Position numbers and translations under genes: made by a program
Assembly (NCBI GenBank): GCA_003202005.1
Contig: QJJF01000003.1
Location: forward strand, 248,001 to 312,000
Length of the DNA: 64,000 nucleotides
Reading direction: 5' to 3'
DNA from: Williamsia faeni
GTDB taxonomy: Bacteria; Actinomycetota; Actinomycetes; Mycobacteriales; Mycobacteriaceae
Notes under the pieces: generated by a model
Database searches by the model: none
The model's input: only the letters and a program-made list of their open reading frames with translations
What the model was told of the DNA's origin: nothing
Shown here: positions 1 to 9,188 of the stretch, one piece after another
How the letters are laid out: each line of letters starts with the position of its first letter
Position numbering within the stretch: the stretch's first letter is position 1

Positions 1-1039
1 GCGACTTCAACGCCAGGGTCAGCTCGTTGTCCTCCGTCATCGCCGACGTGTCGTACACCTTGCCGGTATCGCCCGGAATGAGCGACCCACGGGAGTCGGC
101 GACGGCCTTGAGTGCATACGCGCGGAACAGGGACGCGGTGCCCGTCAGGACGAACACCTTGCCGTGCCGACGGCCGATGGCGCGCCCGTAACGAGCGTAT
201 TCGTTGCGCTGCAGCTGCCCGACCAACCCGCTACCGGATTCGCCGTAGAAGACCCCTCCGACCGCGATGAGGTCGGTGTCGGCCTCCAGCCGAGCCATTG
301 CCGTGTCGAGAAACTCGGGCACGATGACCGAGTCGGCGTCCATCACCATCACGATGTCGCGGACATCGATGTCGGAGAACATCTCCGACAGTGCCTGATT
401 GAGTCCGCCTGCCTTCTTGTCCGTGTTGGCAACCGTGGTGAAGACTTCGGCCCCATGATGCCTGGCGATGTCGGCGGTGTTGTCGTTGCAGTTGTCGGCA
501 ACGACCACCACTCGGTCCGGTGGGCGGGTCTGCGTCCACAACGACTCCAACGTCGCTCCGATGGTGAGCCGCTCGTTGTGGGCAGGCACCAGCACGGTCA
601 GATGCAGTGCGGCCACGGACGCAACGGAGGGTTCGGGAAGTTGGCTGGGCGGTAGGTCCGGCTCGGCCGTCACAAGGCGCATCGCCGACGGACCAAGCGG
701 AGTCAACATGATGCGGCGCATCCGGCGCATCTCAGCGGGGAGCGGCGCGGGAATCCGCCGGTCGCGGGCCAGGACCCGGATCGTGGCGGCCGCATGCAGT
801 GCTGTCAGACCGAAGAAGCAACCGGTCACCACCGCGCCGGCCCCGAAGATTACCGAAGCCGGAGGCACGCTGGCAGCCACACCGACCGGTACGTACCCGA
901 CATCGTCGTGTGTCGGCTGGGCTTGCCAGGCGAACCACGCACCGACCGCCATCAGTGCCAGTGCCAACCCGAAAAGCACGAGGGTGAGCAGCCACAACCG
1001 GGCCAACCGCACGCCTTGGGGAATTCTGCTGTCTGCCAC
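1..1039 (-). CDS. Family 2 glycosyltransferase, membrane-associated (3' end beyond window)
   Basis: Transfers a sugar from an activated donor onto a cell-envelope glycan; acceptor unknown. The reading frame starts at a GTG at 1039, preceded by AGGA about 9 nt upstream, and runs off the left edge, so about 346 residues are visible. Two hydrophobic segments (about residues 12-38 and 50-80) come first. A GT2 domain follows, opening with LTVLVPAHNE near residue 147, then a DADS metal/nucleotide motif near residue 217 and a TEDNEL motif close to the window edge, as in processive or bactoprenol-linked GT2 enzymes. The acceptor-side QxxRW region would lie outside. The gene stands alone, with the tRNA-Asn gene upstream on the same strand. 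Family assignment is firm; substrate is not known. Confidence 0.8.
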   Translation of the reverse strand, partial: MADSRIPQGVRLARLWLLTLVLFGLALALMAVGAWFAWQAQPTHDDVGYVPVGVAASVPPASVIFGAGAVVTGCFFGLTALHAAATIRVLARDRRIPAPLPAEMRRMRRIMLTPLGPSAMRLVTAEPDLPPSQLPEPSVASVAALHLTVLVPAHNERLTIGATLESLWTQTRPPDRVVVVADNCNDNTADIARHHGAEVFTTVANTDKKAGGLNQALSEMFSDIDVRDIVMVMDADSVIVPEFLDTAMARLEADTDLIAVGGVFYGESGSGLVGQLQRNEYARYGRAIGRRHGKVFVLTGTASLFRAYALKAVADSRGSLIPGDTGKVYDTSAMTEDNELTLALKS

Positions 1040-1128
1040 AGTCGGTTCCTAGAGTTCGCTGGGCCGCGATCCAGCACAACCTAACACCGAATCGATCTGC
1101 GAACCCCGGTTATCCGGGGCCAACGAGA

Positions 1129-1163
1129 ATCGGCACCTTCCGCCTGAGGCGGAAAGTGCCGAT
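1129..1163 (-). terminator. Hairpin downstream of tRNA-Asn
   Basis: A 14-bp-arm inverted repeat (CGGCACCTTCCGCC / GGCGGAAAGTGCCG, one mismatch) with a 4-nt loop lies 17 nt beyond the tRNA 3' end. A second small hairpin (CCCCGG/CCGGGG) follows at 1104-1119. There is no strong U tract, as is usual in high-GC actinobacteria. It probably ends the tRNA transcript. Confidence 0.6.
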
Positions 1164-1179
1164 GACCTGTTGTTTCCTG

Positions 1180-1252
1180 CTCCCCCAACTGGACTTGAAC
1201 CAGTAACCCTTCGATTAACAGTCGAATGCTCTGCCAATTGAGCTATGGGGGA
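1180..1252 (-). tRNA. tRNA-Asn (anticodon GTT)
   Basis: The minus strand gives a full 73-nt cloverleaf. The acceptor stem TCCCCCA pairs with TGGGGGA, with discriminator G. The D arm carries GCTCAATTGGCAGAGC, the anticodon loop CTGTTAA carries GTT, and the T arm carries GGTTCAAGTCC. CCA is not encoded. The gene is isolated and followed by a strong hairpin. Confidence 0.97.
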
Positions 1253-1440
1253 ATATCTTGGCCCTGGGGCCGAAAAAGACTTTAGCGCATTGGGGTGGCC
1301 TGATGCCAAATCGTGCTGGTGACGGGCCTTTCGACGGCCAGATCCCCCACTTCGGACTCGATCAGGCAGGATGGGGAGACCACCATGCGGACGCGCCGGA
1401 CGCGCTCGCTTCGCACAGCACCACGGAGGCCTGGCTACTA

Positions 1441-1686
1441 ATGGTTCGATTTCTCGCTGCACTCGGCATCGGCTACGTCCTCGGGGCCAAGGCCGGTCGG
1501 AAGCGCTACGAGCAGATCAACCGCGCGTACCGCTCCATCGCCGAGTCGCCGGCCACCAAGAAGGCCGTGGACGTCGGCAGGCAGAAGCTCTCCGAGAAGC
1601 TCAGCACGCAGCCGAAGCTGACGGAATTGCGTGCCATCGACGACGACACGACCGTGCTCGGGCCCGACGAGAACCGGAACAACTGA
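1441..1686 (+). CDS. Small YtxH-like protein, function unknown
   Basis: This 81-residue protein begins MVRFLAALGIGYVLGAKAGRKRYEQI. A short hydrophobic N-terminus with a GYVLGAKAGRKRYE segment is followed by a basic helical region and an acidic tail. That layout resembles YtxH/DUF-type stress proteins found beside dnaG in mycobacteria (from memory). The ATG at 1441 is chosen because GGAGG lies 11 nt upstream; a longer in-frame start at 1258 would reach into the tRNA and has no conserved sequence. The gene converges on dnaG with 35 nt between stops. It is likely real, with unknown function. Confidence 0.7.
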   Translation: MVRFLAALGIGYVLGAKAGRKRYEQINRAYRSIAESPATKKAVDVGRQKLSEKLSTQPKLTELRAIDDDTTVLGPDENRNN

Positions 1687-1721
1687 GAACGAACACTGAG
1701 GGTGCCAACTCCCCCACCGAA

Positions 1722-3668
1722 CTAGGCGGTGTTCTCGTCCGGTCCCACGGCCAGCTCCAGCAGACTCCGGCGATAGGCCTCGAGAGCCACCAGATCGCCG
1801 AACAAGGCGTTGTAGGCGTCCGGGTCATCCCCGGGTGACATCCGACGCAGTTTCGACTTCAGATCGGCGATCTGAGAGCCGACCCAGACTTCCTGGAGTC
1901 TGGCGAGCACGCTGCCGATGTACTTCGGGATCATGTTCTCCGACACCGACATCGACTCGACCGCGAGTTCTGTGACCAACGACTCGAGAACCGTGCCGTC
2001 GACCGACTTGCCGATGGTCTCCACCCACTGCGCGCCCCCGTGGGAGGCGCTGGTGCCGCCGGCCGCCTTGATCGCCGTACGGATCAACTCGTACGCGGGC
2101 TCAGTGAAACACTCCTCGGGCAACGAGTCGAAAACGGTCCCCGCTATGGCCGGATACTGCAGCGCCGATTTGAGGGCCTCTCGCTGCGCCCACAGTCGCG
2201 GATCGGACGGCCGGGGCCGTACGACAGTCGGGTTCTTCGAGTCGGGATCCGGTTCGGGCACCAGCGGAGTCGACGTCTGTACTCTCCGGTCCCGCGACTT
2301 CGAGGTGTCCTTGACGCCCGACCGCGCGGCCTTCGCCTGCTTGGCGGACTCTTCGCGCACCCGGCGCAGCACCTGCGGCACTTCTTCCCAGCCGACCCAG
2401 CCGGCCAGTTGCCTGGCGTACTCGTCCCGCAGGGCGACGTCGCGAATCCGGGCGACAACCGGTACCGCCTCGCGAAGCGCGTGCACGCGGCCTTCCGCGG
2501 TGTCGAGGTCGTAGTTGCCCAGCAGCGCCTTGACCGCGAACTCGAACATCGGGATTCGACGGGCGATCAGGTCCCGGACCGCGGCGTCGCCCTGATTCTG
2601 CCGGAGCTCGCAGGGATCCATGCCTTCCGGCGCCACGGCCACGAACGTCTGTCCGGCGATACTCTGCTCGCCCTCAAAAGCTTTGAGTGCCGCAGCTTTA
2701 CCGGCGTCGTCGCCGTCGAAGGTATAGATCACCTCGCCGCGGAAGTAGCTGTCGTCCATCATCAGCCGACGCAGCAACGCCAGGTGGTCTTCGCCGAAGG
2801 CGGTTCCACACGACGCGATCGCCGTGGTCACGCCGGCCAGGTGCATGGCCATGACGTCGGTGTATCCCTCGACCACCACCGCCTGATGCCCCTTGGCGAT
2901 GTTCTTCTTGGCGTGATCGAGACCGAACAACACCTGAGATTTCTTGTACAACATGGTCTCTGGCGTGTTCATGTACTTGCCGAGGTTGTCGTCCTCGAAC
3001 AACTTGCGGGCACCGAAGCCGATGATGTCGCCGCCGAGGTTTTTGATCGGCCACAACAGGCGGCGATGGAACCGGTCGATCGGGCCGCGCTGACCCTGCT
3101 TCGACAATCCCGCGGCCTCGAGTTCGGCGAACTCGAATCCCTGCGACATCAGCGCCTTGGTCATCGTGTCCCAGCCGGCAGGCGCATAGCCACAGCCGAA
3201 CTGAAGTGCGACGGCGCCGTCGAAGGACCGCTCGGTGAGATAGTCGCGGGCCTTCTGCGCCTCCGGCGACTTCAGTTGCTCGGCATAGAACTTCTGGGCC
3301 GCGGCATTCGCTGCCACCAGGCGCGAGCGGGTGCCGCGATCTCGCACAACGCTGGTGCCACCGCCCTCGTAGCTGATCTGGTAACCGATCCGGTCAGCGA
3401 GTTGCTGCACCGCTTCGACAAAGCTGACGTGTTCGACCTTCTGCAGGAACGAATAGACGTCGCCGCCTTCGCCACATCCGAAGCAGTGGAAGTGTCCATG
3501 GTTGGGACGCACATGGAACGAGGGCGACTTCTCGTCGTGGAACGGGCACAGGCCCTTCAACGAATCGGCGCCCGCCTTACGCAGCGCGACGTAGTCGCCG
3601 ATGATCTCCTCGATGTGTGTGCTCTCACGGATCGCCGTGATGTCACGATCGGGAATTCGGCCTGCCAC
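1722..3668 (-). CDS. dnaG: DNA primase DnaG
   Basis: Synthesises RNA primers for replication at the fork. The 648-residue protein matches bacterial primase in length and order. An N-terminal zinc-binding domain carries CPFH near residue 41 and CFGC near residue 62. The catalytic core follows with a TOPRIM fold (EGYTD near residue 265, then FDGDDAGKAA), and a C-terminal helicase-binding domain ends it. A low-complexity linker lies around residues 430-480. It is read just after dgt on the same strand, the usual dgt-dnaG order of Mycobacteriales, with a 140-nt gap holding only weak inverted repeats (GTGTG/CACAC around 3775-3804). Confidence 0.97.
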   Translation of the reverse strand: MAGRIPDRDITAIRESTHIEEIIGDYVALRKAGADSLKGLCPFHDEKSPSFHVRPNHGHFHCFGCGEGGDVYSFLQKVEHVSFVEAVQQLADRIGYQISYEGGGTSVVRDRGTRSRLVAANAAAQKFYAEQLKSPEAQKARDYLTERSFDGAVALQFGCGYAPAGWDTMTKALMSQGFEFAELEAAGLSKQGQRGPIDRFHRRLLWPIKNLGGDIIGFGARKLFEDDNLGKYMNTPETMLYKKSQVLFGLDHAKKNIAKGHQAVVVEGYTDVMAMHLAGVTTAIASCGTAFGEDHLALLRRLMMDDSYFRGEVIYTFDGDDAGKAAALKAFEGEQSIAGQTFVAVAPEGMDPCELRQNQGDAAVRDLIARRIPMFEFAVKALLGNYDLDTAEGRVHALREAVPVVARIRDVALRDEYARQLAGWVGWEEVPQVLRRVREESAKQAKAARSGVKDTSKSRDRRVQTSTPLVPEPDPDSKNPTVVRPRPSDPRLWAQREALKSALQYPAIAGTVFDSLPEECFTEPAYELIRTAIKAAGGTSASHGGAQWVETIGKSVDGTVLESLVTELAVESMSVSENMIPKYIGSVLARLQEVWVGSQIADLKSKLRRMSPGDDPDAYNALFGDLVALEAYRRSLLELAVGPDENTA

Positions 3669-3808
3669 GGGACCAGTCTAGGCGGAACTCGACCGGTGCC
3701 CGCCCCACCCCGATGATGTGGTGTTTTGGCGGTGCCGACCTGGGCGGAGACGAAGCCGAAGGCGGAGCTCGACCCGTGTGACCGTTCGCCAGAAGGGCAC
3801 ACGACCGG

Positions 3809-5131
3809 TTAGCCCAGATGCGCGGATGCACCCATGTTCTGACGATCCATCCGCTCGAGGCGGCCTTCTGTCATCGAGGCGATCTGGTCGATGACGACGC
3901 GCACCCGAGCGGCGTCGTCGGCGGCGTCGTTCCACGCCGGCACCAGCAACGGATCCAGGCCACCCGGAGCAGCATTCAGGAGCCAATTGGCGACCCGGTG
4001 GATACGGTCACGCTGACGGGCCTGGTGAGACCGGTGCCGCGAATCCGAGAAGATGAATCGCAGGGCGAGTGTCTTGAGCATCGCGACCTCGGCGGCGACG
4101 ATCGGCGGGACGACCAGGTCGGCGTCGTAACGGCTGACCGCACGCTCGGATGCCGTGCGTCGGGTTGTCGTGATTGCCGCCGACGCGAACCGGCCCACGA
4201 GCTCGCTGGTCAGGCGTTTGAGCGCCACCAACCGAAGCATGGTGCCGTCGTAGGCGCCGACGTCCTGCACGATGTCCATCGCCCACAGCCGGGCTGCGGC
4301 CTCGATCAGAACGTTTTCTTCCAGTTCCGGGAATTCCTTGAGGCCGACCGCCGCGAGATCACGCTGTTCCGTCGGAGCACCGAGACTGCGCAGATCGATA
4401 CGACCGGCCATGACACCGTCCTCGACGTCGTGGACGGAGTACGCGACATCGTCGGACCAGTCCATCACCTGGCACTCGAGCGACTGCCGGGTATCGGTAC
4501 GACCGTTCCGGATCCATGCCAGTGCTGCGGCGTCGTCTTCGTAGGCACCGAACTTCCCGCCTGGCTTCTTGCGGGTCCACGGGTACTTCAACGTGGCATC
4601 GAGCGACGCCCTCGTCAGATTCAGACCGACGCTATGACCTTGCGCATCAATGAGTTTGGGCTCGAGCCGGGTGAGGATGCGCAGATTCTGCGCGTTGCCC
4701 TCGAAGCCGCCGTGCTCACTGCTGACCTCATCGAGCGCACGTTCGCCGTTGTGGCCGTACGGCGGATGGCCGATGTCGTGTGCCAGTCCGGCGAGCTCGA
4801 CCAGATCCGGATCACAGCCGATACCGATGGCGATGCCCCGGCCGATCTGACCCACCTCGAGCGAATGGGTCAGTCGGGTACGCGGGGTATCGCCCTCGTG
4901 CGGACCGACGACCTGGGTCTTGTCGGCCAGCCGACGCAGTGCCGCACAATGCAATACGCGAGCACGGTCACGTGCGAACGCGCTGCGATAGTCATTGCGG
5001 GTGCCGGTCAGCCCAGCAACCTTCGCGCCCTCCGGGATCAGCCTTTCGACGTCGGATTCGTCGTAGTCGGCACGTAGAACCGGGGGCGGTGTATCCGCCG
5101 ACAAGTCAGTCAAGCACCCAGCCGCGCGCAA
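3809..5131 (-). CDS. dgt: Deoxyguanosinetriphosphate triphosphohydrolase-like protein
   Basis: Hydrolyses dGTP (or other dNTPs) to the nucleoside and triphosphate, helping set nucleotide pools. The 440-residue protein has the HD-domain signature [10 protein letters not shown] (H89) followed by [15 protein letters not shown] (H118-D119). Downstream [14 protein letters not shown] carries a further metal-site aspartate region. The N-terminus overlaps the upstream cold-shock gene by 26 nt, so the exact start is uncertain. Nevertheless the [17 protein letters not shown] block typical of the family lies well inside. It precedes dnaG on the same strand. Confidence 0.93.
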   Translation of the reverse strand: MRAAGCLTDLSADTPPPVLRADYDESDVERLIPEGAKVAGLTGTRNDYRSAFARDRARVLHCAALRRLADKTQVVGPHEGDTPRTRLTHSLEVGQIGRGIAIGIGCDPDLVELAGLAHDIGHPPYGHNGERALDEVSSEHGGFEGNAQNLRILTRLEPKLIDAQGHSVGLNLTRASLDATLKYPWTRKKPGGKFGAYEDDAAALAWIRNGRTDTRQSLECQVMDWSDDVAYSVHDVEDGVMAGRIDLRSLGAPTEQRDLAAVGLKEFPELEENVLIEAAARLWAMDIVQDVGAYDGTMLRLVALKRLTSELVGRFASAAITTTRRTASERAVSRYDADLVVPPIVAAEVAMLKTLALRFIFSDSRHRSHQARQRDRIHRVANWLLNAAPGGLDPLLVPAWNDAADDAARVRVVIDQIASMTEGRLERMDRQNMGASAHLG

Positions 5132-5576
5132 TCGCGAAATCGGTGACGCGCTGCCGGATCGCCAGGATCTGGGTTGCCGTCAGGGTTCCGGACGCGTCGA
5201 GCAGCAGCTCGGTGATCTCCTCCGAGAACGCGCCCGAATCGAGGGTCGCGGAGTCGATGTGACGGGGCTTGCGGCGGTCGTCACGGGCGGCGCCACGGTC
5301 GTCGTGGCGACGTTCCGGCCGGCCGCGCTCTTCACGACGCGGACGCTCGGGCGCTGCACCTGCAGGCGCGGCTCCGGTCACCACCAGGTTGATCGCCTTG
5401 GATCCACGATCGGTCTCTTCGATGTCGAACTCGACCTCGGCGCCCGGCTTGAGGGAACTCTCGTCGATGTCGATGTCGTTGATATGTAGGAAGACATCCG
5501 AGCCGCCGGCATCGGGCGCCAAGAATCCAAAGCCTTTGTTGGCGTCGAAATGAACGATTTTTCCACTCACAGACAC
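5106..5576 (-). CDS. Cold-shock domain protein with long C-terminal extension
   Basis: Nucleic-acid-binding cold-shock protein, probably an RNA chaperone. The first ~65 residues are a cold-shock domain with RNP1 KGFGFL and RNP2 VFLHI. Instead of stopping near residue 70, the protein continues through an Arg/Glu/Asp-rich disordered stretch. A compact conserved-looking C-terminal segment of about 45 residues follows ([12 protein letters not shown]...[16 protein letters not shown]). I start it at a GTG at 5576, because GAGAGAG lies about 8 nt upstream; an in-frame ATG exists at 5612. The 3' end overlaps dgt by 26 nt, suggesting coupling. The role of the tail is unknown. Confidence 0.85.
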   Translation of the reverse strand: MSVSGKIVHFDANKGFGFLAPDAGGSDVFLHINDIDIDESSLKPGAEVEFDIEETDRGSKAINLVVTGAAPAGAAPERPRREERGRPERRHDDRGAARDDRRKPRHIDSATLDSGAFSEEITELLLDASGTLTATQILAIRQRVTDFAIARGWVLD

Positions 5577-5723
5577 GGTTACCCACTCTCTCGCCGCATA
5601 TACCGACCTCACCCCATGTGTGGCCGAACGGCTTGCGCAACCGTCAGTATCTCAGATGCCGGCGCATTCAGACACCTAACCGATCGCCTGCGCCGAATCG
5701 ACCGTGAAAGTGACGAGCCCGGA

Positions 5724-6245
5724 CTATCTCTTGTCCTTCTTCGCCTGCCGCCGCTTGCCCGCAGCCTTCGACGACGCCTCGTATTTCTTGCGGCCCGGCG
5801 ACTGGCGGGTGGCGTCGACACGGTCCTTGCCTGCCGAGATGACTTTGCCTTTGCCGCCCCCTTTGACTTTGCCGTCGACGATGAATTCCAGCCTCTCCAT
5901 CTTGTTGCCGGAGGCCTTGGACAGACGGGCGTCTTTGAGGTCGGCAGCGCTCTTCTTGGCAACCACAGCGAGCTGTCGACTCACTTGCGCCAACGCCTTC
6001 TCGAACACCTCGGCGCGGGCCGCGTTGTGTGAGTTGACCGGGCGGGCGGCACCCCGGCCACCTTTCTTGGTGACCTTGGCGGCGCCCGCCTGCCGGTAGT
6101 TCTTGACGTGCTTGTTGCGTGCACGCCGAGTTCTCATATGAAGGTCGATGAGCGCGTCTTCGTCAAGATCCGCCATGGCTTTCCGCTTGGTCTTCCGGAC
6201 CAACCGGTATTCCTCTTCGGACAGGGACTTCAAGATCTTTTTCAT
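5724..6245 (-). CDS. Conserved basic protein, function unknown
   Basis: A 173-residue, strongly basic protein (MKKILKSLSEEEYRLVRKTK...) rich in Lys, Arg and Ala, with a predicted helical N-terminal half and a Lys/Gly-rich C-terminus ending KAAGKRRQAKKDKR. GGAG lies 6 nt before the ATG. There is no enzyme motif, membrane segment or signal peptide. Its charge suggests nucleic-acid or ribosome association, but that is inference only. It follows glyS on the same strand with a 64-nt gap. The family is not recognised beyond a vague similarity to actinobacterial hypothetical proteins. Confidence 0.65.
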   Translation of the reverse strand: MKKILKSLSEEEYRLVRKTKRKAMADLDEDALIDLHMRTRRARNKHVKNYRQAGAAKVTKKGGRGAARPVNSHNAARAEVFEKALAQVSRQLAVVAKKSAADLKDARLSKASGNKMERLEFIVDGKVKGGGKGKVISAGKDRVDATRQSPGRKKYEASSKAAGKRRQAKKDKR

Positions 6246-6309
6246 ATCCGCTCCGACCTTCCACTCCGGCGTCGTTGCCGCCTGTGATTCTAGGCAGCCG
6301 ACACCGGGT

Positions 6310-7698
6310 TCAGCAGCCGATCAGCCGGACTGCCAGGTACTCGACGACCTTGTCCAGAGCGACGCGCTCCTGCGTCATGCTGTCGCGTTCACGCACGGTG
6401 ACCGCCTGATCGTCGAGCGTGTCGAAGTCGACCGTGACACAGAACGGCGTACCGATCTCGTCCTGACGCCGGTAGCGCTTGCCGATGCCCTGTGCGTCGT
6501 CGAACTCGACGTTCCAGCTCTGGCGGAGCTCGGCGGCCAGATCCTTCGCCTTGGGCGACAGCTGCTCGTTGCGCGAGAGCGGAAGCACCGCGACCTTGAC
6601 CGGTGCGAGTCGGCGGTCGATCTTGAGCACCGTCCGGGTATCGGTGCCGCCCTTGGCATTCGGTACCTGCTCTTCGGTGTAGGCATCACACAGAAATGCC
6701 ATCAGCGAACGCGTCAGGCCGGCTGCCGGCTCGATCACGTACGGCGTGTAGCGCTCACCGGTGGCCTGATCGAAGAACGACAGGTCCTCACCGGAGTGCT
6801 TGATGTGCGTGCTGAGGTCGAAGTCGGTGCGGTTGGCGACGCCTTCGAGCTCGCCCCACTCGCCACCGGCGAAACCGAATCGGTATTCGACGTCGACGGT
6901 GCCCTTGGAGTAGTGCGAGAGCTTTTCCTTGGGGTGGTCGAACAGCCGCAGGTTCTCGGGATCGATACCCAGATCCGTGTACCACTTCAGGCGGTAGTCG
7001 ATCCAGTACTGATGCCACTGCTCGTCGTCGCCCGGCTTGACGAAGAACTCCATCTCCATCTGCTCGAACTCACGCGTCCGGAAGATGAAGTTTCCGGGGG
7101 TGATCTCGTTGCGGAAGCTCTTGCCGATCTGGCCGATGCCGAACGGCGGCTTCTTGCGCGACGTGGTCATCACGTTCTTGAAGTTGACGAAGATGCCCTG
7201 GGCCGTCTCGGGACGCAGGTAGTGCAACCCGGCCTCGTCGTCGACGGGTCCGAGGTAGGTCTTCATGAGACCGGAGAATGCGCGGGGCTCGGTCCACGAA
7301 CCCGGCTGACCGGTCTCGGGATCGTTGATGTCTGCCAGGCCGTTGGGAGGCAGATGTCCATGCTTGTTCTCGTACGCCTCGATGAGGTGGTCCGCGCGGT
7401 AGCGCTTGTGCGTATGCAATGACTCGACCAAGGGGTCGCTGAACGTCTCGACGTGTCCGGACGCTTCCCAGACCTTTCGCGGCAAGATCACCGACGAGTC
7501 GAGTCCGACGACGTCCTCACGCGAGGTGACCATGTTGCGCCACCACTGCTTCTTGATGTTGTCCTTGAGTTCAACACCCAGGGGCCCGTAGTCCCACGCC
7601 GATTTGGTGCCTCCGTAGATCTCTCCACACGGATACACCAACCCCCGGCGTTTACAGAGGTTGACTACGGTTTCCACGAGATTGGTTTTGCCTGCCAC
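6310..7698 (-). CDS. glyS: Glycine--tRNA ligase (alpha2 type)
   Basis: Charges tRNA-Gly with glycine. The 462-residue length fits the single-chain alpha2 class II enzyme. Visible class II features include [21 protein letters not shown] near the N-terminus, the [19 protein letters not shown] motif 2 block, the motif 3 region around [10 protein letters not shown], and a C-terminal anticodon-binding domain starting near [12 protein letters not shown]. The GTG at 7698 ([12 protein letters not shown]) is chosen, because the 37 extra codons up to an ATG at 7809 are Arg/Cys-rich and reach into the smtB promoter region. It is divergent from the smtB-zur operon. Confidence 0.96.
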   Translation of the reverse strand: MAGKTNLVETVVNLCKRRGLVYPCGEIYGGTKSAWDYGPLGVELKDNIKKQWWRNMVTSREDVVGLDSSVILPRKVWEASGHVETFSDPLVESLHTHKRYRADHLIEAYENKHGHLPPNGLADINDPETGQPGSWTEPRAFSGLMKTYLGPVDDEAGLHYLRPETAQGIFVNFKNVMTTSRKKPPFGIGQIGKSFRNEITPGNFIFRTREFEQMEMEFFVKPGDDEQWHQYWIDYRLKWYTDLGIDPENLRLFDHPKEKLSHYSKGTVDVEYRFGFAGGEWGELEGVANRTDFDLSTHIKHSGEDLSFFDQATGERYTPYVIEPAAGLTRSLMAFLCDAYTEEQVPNAKGGTDTRTVLKIDRRLAPVKVAVLPLSRNEQLSPKAKDLAAELRQSWNVEFDDAQGIGKRYRRQDEIGTPFCVTVDFDTLDDQAVTVRERDSMTQERVALDKVVEYLAVRLIGC

Positions 7699-7788
7699 GG
7701 ATGACAGCCTATCGGGCGGCGCGAGGCACCTGACGAGCGGCGGGCGGGCGCCACATCGAGCGCTCGAACCACATCGGGATGTCCTTGT

Positions 7789-7825
7789 TTGACATAGCCG
7801 CCCACGCATATGAAAATGGTTTCCA
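7789..7825 (+). promoter_or_regulatory. Probable smtB-zur promoter with Zur-like inverted repeat
   Basis: A TTGACA at 7789-7794 is followed 17 nt later by GAAAAT (7812-7817), a workable -35/-10 pair. Overlapping the -10 is TGAAAAT-G-GTTTCCA (7811-7825), a 7-1-7 inverted repeat with 5 of 7 matching arm positions. It resembles the mycobacterial Zur box (TGAAAAT half-sites, known from M. tuberculosis). Position and family context suggest zinc-dependent autoregulation. The assignment is by eye only. Confidence 0.45.
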
Positions 7826-7861
7826 ACAGCCGCCAGATCCCCCCGCGCAACGGAGTGCCCT

Positions 7862-8206
7862 GTGACAAGTCAGCACGCAACCACGGGCCCGACAACCGTC
7901 GACAACAAAGCCGTCGACAGGAAAGCCCTGGACGCTGCCGGCGAACTCCTGCGGGCATTGTCGGCACCGATCCGGATCGCCATCGTGCTCCAACTGCTCG
8001 GCGGTGGTCGATGTGTCCACGAACTGGTGGGAGCGCTGTCGGTGCCCCAGCCACTGATCAGTCAACATCTGCGTGTCCTCAAATCGGCGGGTGTGGTTCA
8101 CGGCGAACGCTCGGGTCGCGAAGTGGTCTACTCCCTCGTCGACGACCATCTCGCCCACATCGTCACCGACGCCATCACGCACGCGACCGAGGAGAACCAG
8201 TCATGA
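7862..8206 (+). CDS. smtB: ArsR/SmtB-family metal-sensing repressor
   Basis: Winged-helix transcription factor of 114 residues. The HTH region reads [31 protein letters not shown]-terminal helix with [18 protein letters not shown] carries the Asp/His/His/Glu metal ligands expected at the alpha5 zinc site of SmtB/CzrA proteins. It starts at GTG 7862. The last codons overlap the start of zur (ATGA), so the two are co-translated, as in the mycobacterial smtB-furB operon. It probably derepresses the operon when zinc is high. Function is inferred from the family and this pairing. Confidence 0.85.
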   Translation: MTSQHATTGPTTVDNKAVDRKALDAAGELLRALSAPIRIAIVLQLLGGGRCVHELVGALSVPQPLISQHLRVLKSAGVVHGERSGREVVYSLVDDHLAHIVTDAITHATEENQS

Positions 8207-8616
8207 GTTCGGGCACCGAACAACGTCCGGTCACCGGTGTCCGCTCCACCCGGCAGCGCAGCGCGATCGCCGAACTCCTGTCCGGAAGCGAAGAGTTCCG
8301 CTCCGCGCAGTATCTGCACGACCAGCTCAAGGCAGCCGGACAGTCCATCGGGCTGACAACCGTCTACCGGAACCTGCAGGCACTGGCCGACGCCGGCCAG
8401 GTCGACGTCCTACGCACCGACACCGGTGAATCGGTGTACCGATTCTGCTCGTCCGCCCATCACCACCATCACCTCGTCTGCCGGGATTGCGGCAGCACGG
8501 TCGAGGTCCAGGCCGACAGCGTGGAGCAATGGGCGGTCGATGTCGCCGCCCAACACGGCTTCACCGACATCAGCCACACCGTCGAAATCTTCGGTCGCTG
8601 CCAGGCCTGCTCGTAA
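8203..8616 (+). CDS. zur: Zinc uptake regulator Zur (Fur family)
   Basis: A 137-residue Fur-family repressor that shuts off zinc acquisition and zinc-free ribosomal paralogs when zinc is available (known for mycobacterial FurB/Zur). An N-terminal winged helix carries TRQRSAIAELL and GLTTVYRNLQALADAG. A His-rich hinge AHHHHHLVCRDCG follows, with paired cysteines (CRDC and CQAC at the C-terminus) forming the structural zinc site. The ATG at 8203 overlaps the smtB stop by 4 nt. The stop codon lies within the first unit of an intergenic repeat array. Confidence 0.93.
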   Translation: MSSGTEQRPVTGVRSTRQRSAIAELLSGSEEFRSAQYLHDQLKAAGQSIGLTTVYRNLQALADAGQVDVLRTDTGESVYRFCSSAHHHHHLVCRDCGSTVEVQADSVEQWAVDVAAQHGFTDISHTVEIFGRCQACS

Positions 8617-8780
8617 TTTCGGCACACTCGATCGCCCGTTCGGCACGGTCGGCGGCACGACCTTCCGTCGAGCGTGCCAAAGCAACCGTCGAGCGTGCTC
8701 ACATCACCGTTGAGCGTGCCGAAAATGCTTGCCGCCCAAGCAACTCAGGCACGGTCGGCGGTCGGCGGCACGCTCGGCGG
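8614..8780. repeat. Intergenic 21-bp repeat array, site A
   Basis: Seven units of a ~21-bp element (core CCGTCGAGCGTGCC) fill the gap between the convergent zur and YbjN-like genes. Two units are inverted (8614-8634, 8635-8655). Three are direct (8665-8685, 8686-8706, 8707-8727). A small hairpin CTTG-CCGCC-CAAG (8728-8740) follows, then two inverted units (8741-8761 and a 19-bp one at 8762-8780). The direct and following inverted units can pair into a long stem. The same unit recurs at 36.8 and 60.0 kb. Confidence 0.85.
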
Positions 8781-8783
8781 GGG

Positions 8784-9188
8784 TCAGCCGCGGATGGTGA
8801 CGCCGACGTCAGCGCCGGATCCGAGCACCATCATCAGCATGGTGCGCAGGGCGTCGTCGCTCAAGGTTCCGGCCGGAAATGTGTAGTGCAGCAACACATC
8901 AGCGGTGACTTCATGGACCGCGAGTTTCACGGTGCCGAAGTTGGACGCATCAGCGGCGGCCGTGACATCCTCGCGCAATTGATCGGTGACCGGCAGATCC
9001 CACGCGAGCACTTGCGTCAACGACAACACGTCGAGGCCCGGGGCCAGCGCGAGCGCCCTCATCGAGACAACGGTTCCCTGGAAGTACGCCGTCACTGAAC
9101 TGTCGTCGCCGGACTGTACCGACATCTGGGTCGACAACAATTCCGCGGCCCGGTCGATGAGACCGGGCCGATCGTTGTCATCAGACAC
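8784..9188 (-). CDS. YbjN-domain / Rv2360c-like conserved protein
   Basis: A 134-residue soluble protein ([18 protein letters not shown]... ending [15 protein letters not shown]), predicted alpha/beta. It resembles the YbjN/type III chaperone-like small proteins downstream of uppS in mycobacteria (Rv2360c position, from memory). It starts at GTG 9188, which overlaps the uppS stop codon by 8 nt, implying translational coupling. No catalytic motif is visible and its role is unknown. Its 3' end abuts repeat array A. Confidence 0.75.
   Translation of the reverse strand: MSDDNDRPGLIDRAAELLSTQMSVQSGDDSSVTAYFQGTVVSMRALALAPGLDVLSLTQVLAWDLPVTDQLREDVTAAADASNFGTVKLAVHEVTADVLLHYTFPAGTLSDDALRTMLMMVLGSGADVGVTIRG

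Noticed and set aside
1686-1722. A terminator between the small protein gene and dnaG
   Set aside because: GAACAC/GTGTTC arms exist, but they are 30 nt apart and run into the dnaG coding end, with no tight stem. Too weak to call.
5577-5612. ATG at 5612 as the cold-shock protein start
   Set aside because: The 12 extra residues (MRSVYAAREWVT) are not cold-shock-like, and the SD GAGAGAG lies inside them, pointing to GTG 5576. Kept as a possibility only.
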